Shown: positions 7,148 through 16,511, counted from the stretch's first letter. The stretch: DNA of 64,000 nucleotides from G963665925 sp963676345 (GCA_963676345.2 CAXXTS010000002.1:372001-436000); one strand, 5' to 3'. Numbers and translations: made by a program. The notes: a model not told the origin generated them from the letters alone.

Positions 7148-9445
7148 CTAATTCTGCGACTTAAAGTTATAAATTGGCTTTAGCATCGCCTTTACTTCTA
7201 CGGTGTCTCCAATATTATCAAGAATATCCTCTACTGATTTATAGGCCATAGGAGACTCGTCTATCGTTTTTGGTGTTACAGAAGTTGAGTAAATGCCTTT
7301 CATTTCCTCTTCAAAGTCTTTGAACTCAATTGACTCAAACGCCTTGGTTCTCGACATTAGCCTTCCAGCACCATGCGGTGCAGAGCAGTTCCATTCTTCA
7401 TTCCCTTTACCAACAGCGAGTATTGATCCATCACGCATATTAATTGGTATCAAGACTTCAGTTTCATTTGCAGCTTTTATTGCGCCTTTCCTTACAATAT
7501 TATCCTCAAAATCAATGTAATTATGAGTCGTTTGGAAACGTTGAAAATCATCATGTCCAAACATATGAGTTAATATCCTTTTGGCCATTGTCTCTCTATT
7601 AAGCTCTGCAAAACGTTGACAAATTGACATATCATGAAGATATTCATCTCTCTTATCACCTTCTAAGTAACACATCGCATCAGGAAGTATTTTATCTTTA
7701 AAATATTTCGCCTTTAAATCAACAATTGCTTTTTGAATTTCTTTTCGTCTGCCATCACGTTTGTAAGTAGCAATTAATTCTTGTCTGCTTTCCAAATACT
7801 CATTATTGTATCCAGAATGATATTCAATAGCTTGATTCTGATAATGAGTAGCCACTACATGACCCAGATTTCTTGAACCCGAATGAATGACAAGATACTT
7901 GTTATCATTCTCATCGATATTCACTTCAATGAAATGATTGCCTCCACCGAGAGAGCCGATCGCCCTATTCCACTTCTTTAAATCCTGTCGTATATCTTTT
8001 AGCAACTTTAAATCCTCTAACGCTGGCATAAAATCAACTTGCTTATGCTGATTAATTGACTTTCCACTTGGAATATTCTTATGGATATAATCATCAAGTT
8101 TTTCAAGATCTATGTCGATTTTCCCGAGTTTTACAGTTATCATGCCACACCCGATATCCACACCTACGATATTAGGTATTACTTTCTCACCCAAATTTGC
8201 TGTGAATCCTATGACACAACCTTTTCCCTGATGAACATCAGGCATAACTCTAATCTTTGAGTTAGCGAATGCCTCTATGTCACAAATCTCTTTTATTTGA
8301 CTCATAGCGCCTTCTTCAATTACGTCTGTATAAACAATAGCTTCACTATATTTTCCGTTTATAATCATTTTTTCTGACCTCTCTTCATCATCTGTAACAA
8401 CATCATACCCCTCTTTGTTACATAAAGATTGTTCAGTAAAATAATACTTTTCTTTTTTCTCGTATTTTTCATAAGAACGTAGTGTTCTTTTTGCTTCAGT
8501 AACTATTTCATCCCTAATTTCTGCTGGTTCAATCACTTCACATCGCGAACCAAATGAGAGGATGAACTTTCTTATTACTAATGCATTACGTATATCTGCT
8601 TCAAACAAATAGATGTGCCGTTTGGGATCAAGACATGTAACAATTTGATTCTGACCATAGATCTTTTCGTCAAGCATTCGTCCCATTCGCCCATAAATCT
8701 TAAGTTTTACATGAGTAGAGTCTTCTTTCGTTCCTTGTTTGTCAAAATAATCTTCTTCATTATAGTTAGTGTCTTCAGTGTACTCATCATCCAACAACTC
8801 GATTTCTTTCATTCTATGCAATTTGAACTTGTTGAACCTTGAATACTTCTTATTCGAAACACTTTCATCACAAGCAAATACAAGCCAATTTGTGTACTTG
8901 AAAAGTTTATATGGATGAATGACTTTATAATTGTCTTGCTTATAACCCTTGTACAATATCCTTACTTTTCTCCTCGAATCTATTGCTGTCTGGATTATGT
9001 AGTACCTTTTTTCAATCTCCTCTAGAGGCATACTCAACGGAAAATGACCATAGAGAGCTAATTCATCATTACTATATGTCTTTTCATTCTCTAAAAATGC
9101 ACTGCCCAGATAATCTAGCACTGTGTTTTTGTTTGGAACATTACTCTCTTTTAATAAGTACTCATATGCCACACTTAGTGATTTCAATTGAAAATCATTC
9201 ATTTTCATACTTGGTAGCATTGCATCAAACTCCAAAGTATATCCGCCATTTTTTCCAGGCTTATAATAAATGGGATAGCCCGCATCATACAATGTGTTTT
9301 TATAGTTGTTAATATTTCTTGTAGTTTCCTCTCCTAAAAGGTATGCTATCTCTGCTTTCTTTACATACTTCTTAGATTTAAGTATTTTTAGGAGTCTAAT
9401 GCACTGTATTGTTTTATTTGGTTTATCATATTTTTTTATTGGCAT
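7148..9445 (-). CDS. WYL-domain regulator fused to RtcB RNA ligase
   Basis: A 765-aa fusion. Residues about 5-65 are a helix-turn-helix (ECIRLLKILKSKKYVKKAEI-like start), about 145-195 a WYL domain (RRKVRILYKGY, HPYKLFKYTNWLVFACDE) and about 245-330 the WCX extension. From about 358 to the end is RtcB, the 3'-phosphate/5'-OH RNA ligase, with MPDVHQGKG, VGVDIGCGM (active-site Cys near 433), SLGGGNHFIEV, HSGSRNLG and SAPHGAGRLMSR with the guanylylated histidine. All metal ligands are present, so the ligase should be active. ATG 9445 has AAGAGGA 5 nt upstream; ATG 9448 is possible. It heads the operon with two tRNA-like RNAs and the DUF2828 protein. The WYL half may sense a ligand or RNA ends and regulate the operon, replacing the separate RtcR of other systems (inference). 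Confidence 0.92.
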   Translation of the reverse strand: MPIKKYDKPNKTIQCIRLLKILKSKKYVKKAEIAYLLGEETTRNINNYKNTLYDAGYPIYYKPGKNGGYTLEFDAMLPSMKMNDFQLKSLSVAYEYLLKESNVPNKNTVLDYLGSAFLENEKTYSNDELALYGHFPLSMPLEEIEKRYYIIQTAIDSRRKVRILYKGYKQDNYKVIHPYKLFKYTNWLVFACDESVSNKKYSRFNKFKLHRMKEIELLDDEYTEDTNYNEEDYFDKQGTKEDSTHVKLKIYGRMGRMLDEKIYGQNQIVTCLDPKRHIYLFEADIRNALVIRKFILSFGSRCEVIEPAEIRDEIVTEAKRTLRSYEKYEKKEKYYFTEQSLCNKEGYDVVTDDEERSEKMIINGKYSEAIVYTDVIEEGAMSQIKEICDIEAFANSKIRVMPDVHQGKGCVIGFTANLGEKVIPNIVGVDIGCGMITVKLGKIDIDLEKLDDYIHKNIPSGKSINQHKQVDFMPALEDLKLLKDIRQDLKKWNRAIGSLGGGNHFIEVNIDENDNKYLVIHSGSRNLGHVVATHYQNQAIEYHSGYNNEYLESRQELIATYKRDGRRKEIQKAIVDLKAKYFKDKILPDAMCYLEGDKRDEYLHDMSICQRFAELNRETMAKRILTHMFGHDDFQRFQTTHNYIDFEDNIVRKGAIKAANETEVLIPINMRDGSILAVGKGNEEWNCSAPHGAGRLMSRTKAFESIEFKDFEEEMKGIYSTSVTPKTIDESPMAYKSVEDILDNIGDTVEVKAMLKPIYNFKSQN

Positions 9446-9492
9446 CATTATCCTCTTTTCTCGTTTTTGCTCTAATTGTAACACAATGAATA

Positions 9493-9521
9493 AATCTAGA
9501 AGTAATTACCTTTTCCGTCAA
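9493..9521 (-). promoter_or_regulatory. Promoter of the WYL-RtcB operon
   Basis: Minus strand TTGACG (9521-9516), 17-bp spacer, TAGATT (9498-9493). It lies just after the terminator of the upstream gene and about 50 nt before the start codon, so the repair operon probably has its own sigma-A promoter. Confidence 0.5.
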
Positions 9522-9557
9522 ATAAAAAGGCAGTATGCAAAATATGCATACTGCCTT
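9521..9557 (-). terminator. Rho-independent terminator of the rlmD-like gene
   Basis: AAGGCAGTATGC pairs with GCATACTGCCTT (9557-9546 with 9538-9527 on the minus strand), a perfect 12-bp stem followed by TTTTTATTT. It separates the housekeeping methylase from the accessory RNA-repair operon. Confidence 0.9.
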
Positions 9558-9610
9558 GAATAGAACTTTATTACGATTATGCTGATCTATCAAAAATTAT
9601 CACTCAATAA

Positions 9611-10972
9611 CTATTTTTTAACTAACTGCGAGACCGTCTCCACATGTCCCGTATGCGGAAACATGTCAACCGGCTGAACCGCAACGGTTTCATAGCCAAA
9701 GTCTTCAAGAATTCGAAGGTCACGCGCTAGGGTTGAAGGTTTACAGGATACATAGACAATACGCTCAGGGTTCATTTCTGAAATGGTTCTTAAAACAATT
9801 TCGTCACAGCCCTTACGCGGTGGGTCAACCACAACAACATCTGCTTTATAGCCTTTATTATAGAGCTCTGGAATAACCCTTTCCGCTGCACCGACATGGA
9901 ACTCTGTGTTCGTTAGTCCATTACGTTTTGCGTTTGCCCGCGCATCTTCAACGGCATCTTCTACCACTTCAACACCAATCACCTTGCCCGCATTTTGGGC
10001 TAGAAACAGGGATATTGATCCGATACCACAATAAATATCAAATACGGTTTCGTCACCAGTCAGTTGTGCAAACTCGAGTGCTTTACTGTAGAGCTTCTCA
10101 GTTTGTACGGGATTAACTTGGAAAAATGAGAGTGGTGAAATTTCAAAGCTCAGCTCACCAATATAGTCCGTAATTTTGTCATCTCCCCAAAGGGTTCTGT
10201 TCTTAAAGCCAAGTACTCTATTGCCCTTGCTTTTATTTTCATTTAGAATAATGCTTTTTATTTCAGGGACTTCTTCAAGCAGATCATCAATGACATACTT
10301 CATACCAGGAAGTTGCTTTCCATTAATCACGAAAACAACCATCATGTCACCTGTTTTGTACGCACTGCGGATCAGGATATGTCGAATGAGACCTTTTTTC
10401 GTTTTTTCATCGTATATTTGCCACTCGTGTTGTGTAATGGCTTCTTTAATGACTGAAACAACCCTATCCGCTGCTTCACTTTGCAGTAAGCATGTATCCA
10501 TGTCAATTACATCATGACTGCGCGCCCTGTAAAAACCTATTAAAGGATGTTTTGACGACCCACCGACAGGATATTGCCCTTTGTTTCTGTAGCGAAAAGG
10601 CTCATCCATTCCAATAACCGGCTCTACTTGAACATCCAGCTTACCAATCCTCGTCATGGCTGACTCCACAAATATTCTCTTTTGCTCAAGCTGAGCCTCG
10701 TAGCCCATATGTTGTATTTGACAGCCGCCACATTTTGCTGCGTATGGACAAGGGGCCTCAATACGCTTTTCTGATGGCTCAATAACCTGAATGAGTTTTC
10801 CTACAGCATAGGCTTTTTTGACTTTTATTAAACGTGCCTTTATACGGTCACCTGGAATTGCGTCCTGCACAAAAACAGTGAATCCGTCTAGTTTGCCTAT
10901 ACCTTCACCGGCTTCACCCATGCTCGTAATATCTATTGTAATTTCCTGATTTTTCTCTACGGGTACAGTCAT
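9611..10972 (-). CDS. rlmD: 23S rRNA (uracil-5-)-methyltransferase, RlmD/RlmCD type
   Basis: SAM-dependent m5U methyltransferase of 453 aa. An N-terminal TRAM domain (about 5-65) is followed by the iron-sulfur cysteines CPYAAKCGGC (about 74-83) plus DMDTCLLQ. The SAM-binding segment is VFDIYCGIGSISL, the QVNPVQ motif precedes it, and the catalytic part is VVVDPPRKGCDE and VYVSCKPSTLARDL with the nucleophilic cysteine. Gram-positive homologs (RlmCD) can modify two uridines, so the exact target is not certain. GGAAG lies 5 nt before the ATG. Monocistronic with its own terminator. Confidence 0.92.
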   Translation of the reverse strand: MTVPVEKNQEITIDITSMGEAGEGIGKLDGFTVFVQDAIPGDRIKARLIKVKKAYAVGKLIQVIEPSEKRIEAPCPYAAKCGGCQIQHMGYEAQLEQKRIFVESAMTRIGKLDVQVEPVIGMDEPFRYRNKGQYPVGGSSKHPLIGFYRARSHDVIDMDTCLLQSEAADRVVSVIKEAITQHEWQIYDEKTKKGLIRHILIRSAYKTGDMMVVFVINGKQLPGMKYVIDDLLEEVPEIKSIILNENKSKGNRVLGFKNRTLWGDDKITDYIGELSFEISPLSFFQVNPVQTEKLYSKALEFAQLTGDETVFDIYCGIGSISLFLAQNAGKVIGVEVVEDAVEDARANAKRNGLTNTEFHVGAAERVIPELYNKGYKADVVVVDPPRKGCDEIVLRTISEMNPERIVYVSCKPSTLARDLRILEDFGYETVAVQPVDMFPHTGHVETVSQLVKK

Positions 10973-11162
10973 TTAACTTCCTTCCAGTCTGGAAACATCC
11001 AAACAAAGTATTTTCAGTTTACTCAGCGCATAAAGCTCAACATAAAATATATATCACCAATGGCATTAATTCAATAATTATTTTATAATAGTATTAGACA
11101 CAGTAACCCGATTGCACTTGAGTCATATATTGCACAATCGGGAAAATACAGGGGGAGATTCT

Positions 11163-12539
11163 ATGTCGCGAATAATAGCCAACATACTACTCATACTCAT
11201 TATCGCATTCACAGTTTCAGCTGTACCTATTAATCCAGATATACTTGACCTGGATATTCAAATTCCAGAAGCTGATATAACTGAAATACAAGAACAAGAA
11301 GCAGATATCACAAAAGACCCGCCAGAAATAGCACCTTTAACTTATGTAGCATCACCTTCAACCTATCTTTACAATCCAGATACATATGTTATGAATTTTT
11401 CAGGTTTGCAAGATGCAGCTTCAATCGATATTTCAGACCTTATTAGTACTTTTGAAATAGATCTTTACACCATGCAGGGTTCAGATACCTCACGCATTGC
11501 AAAGCGTATCCGCGATGAAGCACTCCTTGAACTATGTACCCACTCCCGTGAAAATAACACCTTGTCTGTCGAGGTCGATTTATCAAAAGATGGACTGGGG
11601 ATAGAAAATGGGCATTACTCAATTGAAATTACTTCTAAAAGTGAATACTTGTCCAGTCCGCTGGAAACGGTCATTAACGCCTCTTACTATACAACAGAAA
11701 TGTCTTATAATGGTACAAAAGCTGCGCCACCCCGTGGCAAGCGCATTATGACACTTTATTTTACAGACTCAGATAATAAATATTTGGTTCCAGTATCAAA
11801 AGAAATATCCTACACTGGCAACTTGATACGGACTACTTTAAATGCCTTGCGGGATGGTCCGGATGCAGATAGTGGCCTCAATTTTAAATCGCCTGCACCG
11901 TATATTCCAGCAGCGCGTTTCTCAACTCAAACTGAAGTGGTACGTCTTGAAACCAATAGTTATGAAAACAGCTCTTATACAACAGATGAAGACGATACTT
12001 ACCTTATGATGCATTCGTTGATTAATACGATGACACATATCCCAAATGTCTCATATGTAAAGTTTTCAGTTGACCAATCGGACAATCAGCCACTGAATGG
12101 CTTTGACCTTCGCAAAACTTATCCGCGTCCTGAAGGTGCGATGGCCCACCTAGGCCTTCTAACACAAACGCAGCATATGTACCTTGTTCCTATTTCAGTT
12201 GATGCACTTGATGCTGAAAGCATGTTCAGAGTTCTGCAAAACGGAACAGAACAGTCTACCGGCCTGTTTTCACCGATACCACCAGAAGTGGATCTCGTAT
12301 CTTCAAAACTTGAAGATGGGATACTCACCCTAACACTGGACGATTCTGTGACCAGAGTATATAAAGGTAATGAACAAATGGGTACTTTCATGGTTGACAG
12401 CATTATTCAGACTATGGCTACACTACCAGGTGTGGAGTCAATTGTGTTAAAAACTCAGTCAAGTGCTGAAGAAACGCTCTTTTCGCATCCGCTGAATACC
12501 GCCTTTGAAGCTGAGTATTACATCAATATGGCTGATTAA
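11163..12539 (+). CDS. Secreted protein with two GerMN domains
   Basis: A 458-aa exported protein starting MSRIIANILLILIIAFTVSA, a classical signal peptide, after a GGGGGAG ribosome site 5 nt upstream. Two GerMN domains can be seen: one from about residue 185 (MTLYFTDSDNKYLVPVSKEI, then LNALRDGP) and one from about 335 (MYLVPISV, then FRVLQNGT and the LTLTLDDS strand). GerMN domains occur in GerM, a spore-envelope protein of Bacillus, and in other lipoproteins of Firmicutes. No lipobox is seen. The exact role here is unknown; envelope or sporulation function is the usual association. Confidence 0.8.
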   Translation: MSRIIANILLILIIAFTVSAVPINPDILDLDIQIPEADITEIQEQEADITKDPPEIAPLTYVASPSTYLYNPDTYVMNFSGLQDAASIDISDLISTFEIDLYTMQGSDTSRIAKRIRDEALLELCTHSRENNTLSVEVDLSKDGLGIENGHYSIEITSKSEYLSSPLETVINASYYTTEMSYNGTKAAPPRGKRIMTLYFTDSDNKYLVPVSKEISYTGNLIRTTLNALRDGPDADSGLNFKSPAPYIPAARFSTQTEVVRLETNSYENSSYTTDEDDTYLMMHSLINTMTHIPNVSYVKFSVDQSDNQPLNGFDLRKTYPRPEGAMAHLGLLTQTQHMYLVPISVDALDAESMFRVLQNGTEQSTGLFSPIPPEVDLVSSKLEDGILTLTLDDSVTRVYKGNEQMGTFMVDSIIQTMATLPGVESIVLKTQSSAEETLFSHPLNTAFEAEYYINMAD

Positions 12540-12557
12540 TAAACTGACTTATAAAAA

Positions 12558-12590
12558 ATGCTGCTCGGTCTATTGCCGGGCAGCATTTCT
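12558..12590. terminator. Terminator between GerMN gene and thioesterase gene
   Basis: ATGCTGCTCGG (12558-12568) pairs with CCGGGCAGCAT (12576-12586) with one T-G pair, with A-runs before and T-rich sequence after. It sits between convergent genes and may work both ways. Confidence 0.85.
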
Positions 12591-12619
12591 CATTTTAAGC
12601 ATTTTGATTTTATTGAGTC

Positions 12620-13033
12620 CTACTTAATTCTCTCAAGAACACTTTTAAATTCTTCACTCAGCGCTCTTATGCGTATGGGTTTCATGTCCTTACCAACAAA
12701 TGCATGGAGGGTTCGCCCCTCCGCAAGCAACGCTTCGTCTTCTCTTCGCAGCACTTCATACTTGAACTCTAAGCGTACACCTTTTTGTGAAGCAACAGAG
12801 GTCCTAATCAGAACTTCTTCATCATACAGGGCAGGCTTAATATACTTACAGCTGCTTTCAACTACCGGTAAAATAATGCCTTCTGATTCGAGCCGCTTAT
12901 ATGTGTATCCTAGTGATCTAAAAAAATTCGACCTGCCAACCTCAAACCACGTGTAGTAATTTCCATGATATATGACACCCATCTGGTCTGTTTCTTCGTA
13001 GCGTGGTCGAATGACCGCATCATGCTTATACAT
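12620..13033 (-). CDS. Acyl-CoA thioesterase, YbgC/4HBT hotdog family
   Basis: A 137-aa hotdog-fold thioesterase. The signature YEETDQMGVIYHGNYYTWFEVGR (residues 11-33) carries the catalytic aspartate and tyrosine/histidine region of the YbgC/4-hydroxybenzoyl-CoA thioesterase group. It hydrolyses acyl-CoA thioesters; the acyl chain cannot be told. The length is normal for the family. It is monocistronic, convergent with the GerMN gene, and followed upstream by the repeat element at 13136. Confidence 0.9.
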   Translation of the reverse strand: MYKHDAVIRPRYEETDQMGVIYHGNYYTWFEVGRSNFFRSLGYTYKRLESEGIILPVVESSCKYIKPALYDEEVLIRTSVASQKGVRLEFKYEVLRREDEALLAEGRTLHAFVGKDMKPIRIRALSEEFKSVLERIK

Positions 13034-13135
13034 CTATTTCACTCCTATCATGCTCTTCTGTAAAATATTTTATCATGAATTGGATGTGTCTTCAGAAAAA
13101 ACTATTGTGAACTGTTCGTAAGTATAGATACTATA

Positions 13136-13392
13136 GAGCAATCTGAGATTGCTCACGATAGCTAGTCGCGCAACCCTCTGTACAGTGATTATAATCACTG
13201 TACAGAGCAATCTACGATTGCTCATGATAGCTAGTCGCGCCATATAGAGTACGTACCGTGCAACCTAGCGGTTGCTCAGGTCGCTAGTCGCGCCATATAA
13301 GTAAAAAGTTTGAAAGGCACATTTATATGTGAACATAAAAATGTGCCTTTCAAACTTTTTACTTGCATTGCTTTGTCTTTTCCGTAAAGAAA
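13136..13392. repeat. Palindromic element, copy A (variable-arm hairpin)
   Basis: Three short hairpin units start at about 13136, 13205 and 13259 (GCAATC-GATTGC, again GCAATC-GATTGC, then GCAACC-GGTTGC), each followed by GCTAGTCGCGC(CATATA). Between units 1 and 2 is a perfect 32-bp palindrome (13176-13207). Then comes a 26-bp arm hairpin, 13299-13324 with 13339-13364, loop of 14 nt containing TGTGAACA, and the conserved flank GCATTGCTTTGTC...CCGTAAAG (13365-13390). It abuts the pyk terminator. No coding potential is seen in the 430-bp gap 13034-13462. Confidence 0.85.
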
Positions 13393-13427
13393 GGGTTGTC
13401 CACTGGCAATTATCTGGACAACCCTTT
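13390..13427 (-). terminator. Terminator of the pfkA-pyk operon
   Basis: On the minus strand AAAGGGTTGTCCA pairs with TGGACAACCCTTT (13-bp stem, 12-nt loop), followed by CTTTACGG. The T-tract is also the edge of repeat element A. Confidence 0.9.
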
Positions 13428-13462
13428 TAAGTAACTTGCTTAAAGTTATATTTTACTCTGGC

Positions 13463-15220
13463 TTACAGGATACGTGCTTCGCCTTCGTAAACGATGCCTT
13501 TTTGAGCATCGATTGTTACTATTTCGCCATCTGAAAGCAGTTCAGTCGCTTTCTTAGCGCCTACAACAGCAGGCTTCTTAAGAGAAAGTGCAACAATTGC
13601 TGCGTGTGACGTATAGCCACCTTCTTCAACAATCAGTGCTGCAGCTTTTTCAACGAAAGGCATCATATCTTTATCCGTTGCATTTGTAACGATAATATCG
13701 CCTTCTGTGAACTTTTCAGCCGCTTCTGCAGCAGAACGTACGATGCAAACTTTTCCTGCTAGAGAATCTTTACCCACGCCTGTTCCTTTAATAAGTACTT
13801 CACCCACTAGGTGTACTTTCATAAGGTTAGTCGCGCCTGCAACCCCAACTGGCACGCCAGCTGACATGACAACAAGATCACCCTTTTTAACGTAACCAGC
13901 ATCACGTGATGCATCCAGTGCAAGCTCAAATACTTCATCTGTACTTGATGCATTCTCAATTTTCACTGTTTCTACGCCCCAAACCAAGTTCATCTTTCTA
14001 CGAACCTTGTCTGAAGATGTCGCAGCAATAACAGGTGCACTTGGACGGAATCTTGAAATCTTTCTTGCTGTAAAGCCTGAAGATGTTGCAGTAATGATTG
14101 CGGATGCATTAAGATCCATTGCAGTATTTACTGTCGCATGTGACACGGCATATGTTACTGTGTCATCAGACTTTGAAGCTTGAACATTCTTAAGTACTGA
14201 TTCATAGTCTAGTGAACCTTCAGCAGCAGTTGCAATAACAGCCATGGTTTGAACAGCTTCAATAGGGTATTTACCTGCAGCTGTTTCACCAGAAAGCATG
14301 ATTGCATCTGTACCATCGAAAATAGCATTGGCTACGTCTGTTGTCTCTGCTCGTGTAGGACGTGGGTTACGAATCATTGAATCCAGCATTTGTGTTGCTG
14401 TAATAACTGGCTTACCCATTTCATTACAACGCTTAATCATCAGCTTTTGAGCCAGTGGCACTTGTTCTGTTGGAATTTCAACACCAAGGTCACCACGTGC
14501 AACCATCAGACCGTCAGACACTTCAAGAATTTCCTCTAGGTTATCCAGACCTTCCTGATTTTCAATTTTTGAGATAATATGTACATCATGCGCATTGTTA
14601 TCTTCAAGAATTTTTCTAATTTCAAGAACATCAGCAGCCTTTCTGATGAAAGATGCTGCAATAAAGTCGATCCCATTTTCAATACCGAATTTAATATCCG
14701 ATTCATCTTTTGGCGTTACTGCTGGCAGGTTAATAGATACACCCGGTACATTAACACCTTTATGGTTCTTAATCGGTCCACCATTTAGAACCTTAGTTAC
14801 AATGTCATTGCCTTTTACTTCAACTACTTCAAGACCTACAAGGCCATCATCAATAAGAATCATATTTCCAGGAATCACATCGCTTGTAAGTCCTTCGTAA
14901 GAAATCTGACACTTGTTTTGATCACCCATATACTCTTCAGTTGTCAGTGTGAATTCTTGACCTTCTACTAGATCAACAACTGGTACGCCGAACTTACCTG
15001 TACGGATTTCCGGACCTTTTGTATCCAGAAGAATTGAAACAGGTGTATTCAGCTCTTCACGAACCTCTTTAACCGTTTCAATACGCGCTAGGTGTTCTGC
15101 GTGATCTCCGTGCGAAAAGTTCATTCTAGCTACATTGAGACCATTTTTCACAAGTTCTGTAAAAATCTCTTTCTTTTCACTCGCTGGACCAATCGTACAT
15201 ACGATTTTAGTTTTCTTCAT
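13463..15220 (-). CDS. pyk: Pyruvate kinase with C-terminal phosphohistidine-swivel domain
   Basis: Glycolytic pyruvate kinase, 585 aa, converting phosphoenolpyruvate and ADP to pyruvate and ATP. Typical motifs: KIVCTIGPAS at the N-terminus, ARMNFSHGDH, LDTKGPEIRTG, the catalytic IISKIENQEG and MVARGDLGVEIP. After the allosteric C domain (to about 475) there is an extra PEP-utiliser swivel domain with EEGGYTSHAAIVA, as in Bacillus and Geobacillus enzymes. Start ATG 15220 is preceded by AAGGAG. It lies 58 nt after pfkA and is co-transcribed with it. Confidence 0.97.
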   Translation of the reverse strand: MKKTKIVCTIGPASEKKEIFTELVKNGLNVARMNFSHGDHAEHLARIETVKEVREELNTPVSILLDTKGPEIRTGKFGVPVVDLVEGQEFTLTTEEYMGDQNKCQISYEGLTSDVIPGNMILIDDGLVGLEVVEVKGNDIVTKVLNGGPIKNHKGVNVPGVSINLPAVTPKDESDIKFGIENGIDFIAASFIRKAADVLEIRKILEDNNAHDVHIISKIENQEGLDNLEEILEVSDGLMVARGDLGVEIPTEQVPLAQKLMIKRCNEMGKPVITATQMLDSMIRNPRPTRAETTDVANAIFDGTDAIMLSGETAAGKYPIEAVQTMAVIATAAEGSLDYESVLKNVQASKSDDTVTYAVSHATVNTAMDLNASAIITATSSGFTARKISRFRPSAPVIAATSSDKVRRKMNLVWGVETVKIENASSTDEVFELALDASRDAGYVKKGDLVVMSAGVPVGVAGATNLMKVHLVGEVLIKGTGVGKDSLAGKVCIVRSAAEAAEKFTEGDIIVTNATDKDMMPFVEKAAALIVEEGGYTSHAAIVALSLKKPAVVGAKKATELLSDGEIVTIDAQKGIVYEGEARIL

Positions 15221-15278
15221 CAAGACACTCCTTTTTTCCCTATATGAATGCACATGCACGCGCAATATAACAAATTCA

Positions 15279-16238
15279 TTAAATTGACAGCTGTTTCGCA
15301 GTCTCAAGCATCTTCATATCAATCTTTTTATGCATATCAAGCGCTTCATCAATGTCTAAGTCAACAATGTCATTGCCTCTGATTCCAAGTGCTCTGCCTG
15401 CTTTACCTTCCTGTAGAAGTTCAACTGCAGCAGCCCCCATACGGCTTGCTAAAATCCTGTCAAAGGCTGTAGGCGTTCCGCCTCTTTGCAGGTATCCAAT
15501 TACAGATACTCTGACTTCAACACCTGTTTTTTCTCTGATTTTATCTGCCCACTCATATGGTTTTCCAACACCCTCTGCAAGTAGAATGATATTGTGAAGT
15601 TTACCGCGATTACGTCCTTGTATCAGCTTTCTGCAGATATCATCGCAATCGTTTTCAAGTTCAGGAATAATAATGCTTTCGGCTCCACCTGCAAGACCTG
15701 CATAAAGTGCAATATCACCACAGTTTCTACCCATTACTTCAAGAATAGAAGCCCGGTCATGAGATGTTGATGTATCACGTACTTTTGAAATCGCATCAAC
15801 AACCGTGTTTAGAGCCGTATCAAAACCTATTGTATAGTCTGTGTATTCTAAGTCGTTATCAATCGTAGCTGGAATTCCGACAGTTGGAAATCCTGCGTTT
15901 GCTAGTTTCTTTGCCCCTTGGAAAGAACCATCGCCGCCAATAACCACAAGACCGTCGATATTAAACATTCGAAGCACTTCAAGACCTCTCTCAAGTCCTT
16001 CTTTTGTCTTAAACTCTTCACATCTTGCCGTTCTTAGCTTTGTTCCACCACGATGAATGATATCGCCAACAGAAGACACATCTAGATCTTCAATATCTCC
16101 TTCGATAAGGCCCTGATATCCGCGCTTTATACCGGATACTTTAAGTCCATTGTAAATTGCTACACGTACTACAGCTCTGAGGGCTGCATTCATGCCCGGC
16201 GCATCGCCGCCACTTGTTAGTACACCAATTCTCTTCAT
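15279..16238 (-). CDS. pfkA: ATP-dependent 6-phosphofructokinase
   Basis: 319-aa phosphofructokinase committing fructose 6-phosphate to glycolysis. GGDAPGMNAA near residue 10 and GGDGSFQGA (about 101-109) are present; the glycine in GGDGS marks ATP rather than pyrophosphate use. Substrate motifs GIPATIDND, the TIGFDTALN region and EVMGRNCGD are intact. It is the first gene of a pfkA-pyk operon, a common Firmicute pair. The 273 bp upstream (16239-16511) has no gene; a convincing promoter could not be chosen there. Confidence 0.97.
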   Translation of the reverse strand: MKRIGVLTSGGDAPGMNAALRAVVRVAIYNGLKVSGIKRGYQGLIEGDIEDLDVSSVGDIIHRGGTKLRTARCEEFKTKEGLERGLEVLRMFNIDGLVVIGGDGSFQGAKKLANAGFPTVGIPATIDNDLEYTDYTIGFDTALNTVVDAISKVRDTSTSHDRASILEVMGRNCGDIALYAGLAGGAESIIIPELENDCDDICRKLIQGRNRGKLHNIILLAEGVGKPYEWADKIREKTGVEVRVSVIGYLQRGGTPTAFDRILASRMGAAAVELLQEGKAGRALGIRGNDIVDLDIDEALDMHKKIDMKMLETAKQLSI

Positions 16239-16511
16239 TCAGATCACTCCTAATTCCTATTCAAGAATTTACATAACTAGAACCACCCTAGAAACACTGC
16301 TTAAATGAAGTTGATTATCCCCTGCTCATCATTCACCGACACATGCACTAAAACGATAATTCTAAACAATATATAAATGTAAGAAGTCAAAGCTTCTTTT
16401 TCTATAGGACACAAATCCAAGCTCACATCAAATCTAATTGTAATGTATTTGCGTACGAATATCAATACAATGCACAAAATTCATGCAAAATGTCAAGAAA
16501 TCGCTTGCATT

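Noticed and set aside
12558..12956. Plus-strand open frame opposite the thioesterase gene
   Set aside because: It is a shadow of a clear hotdog thioesterase and overlaps the terminator.
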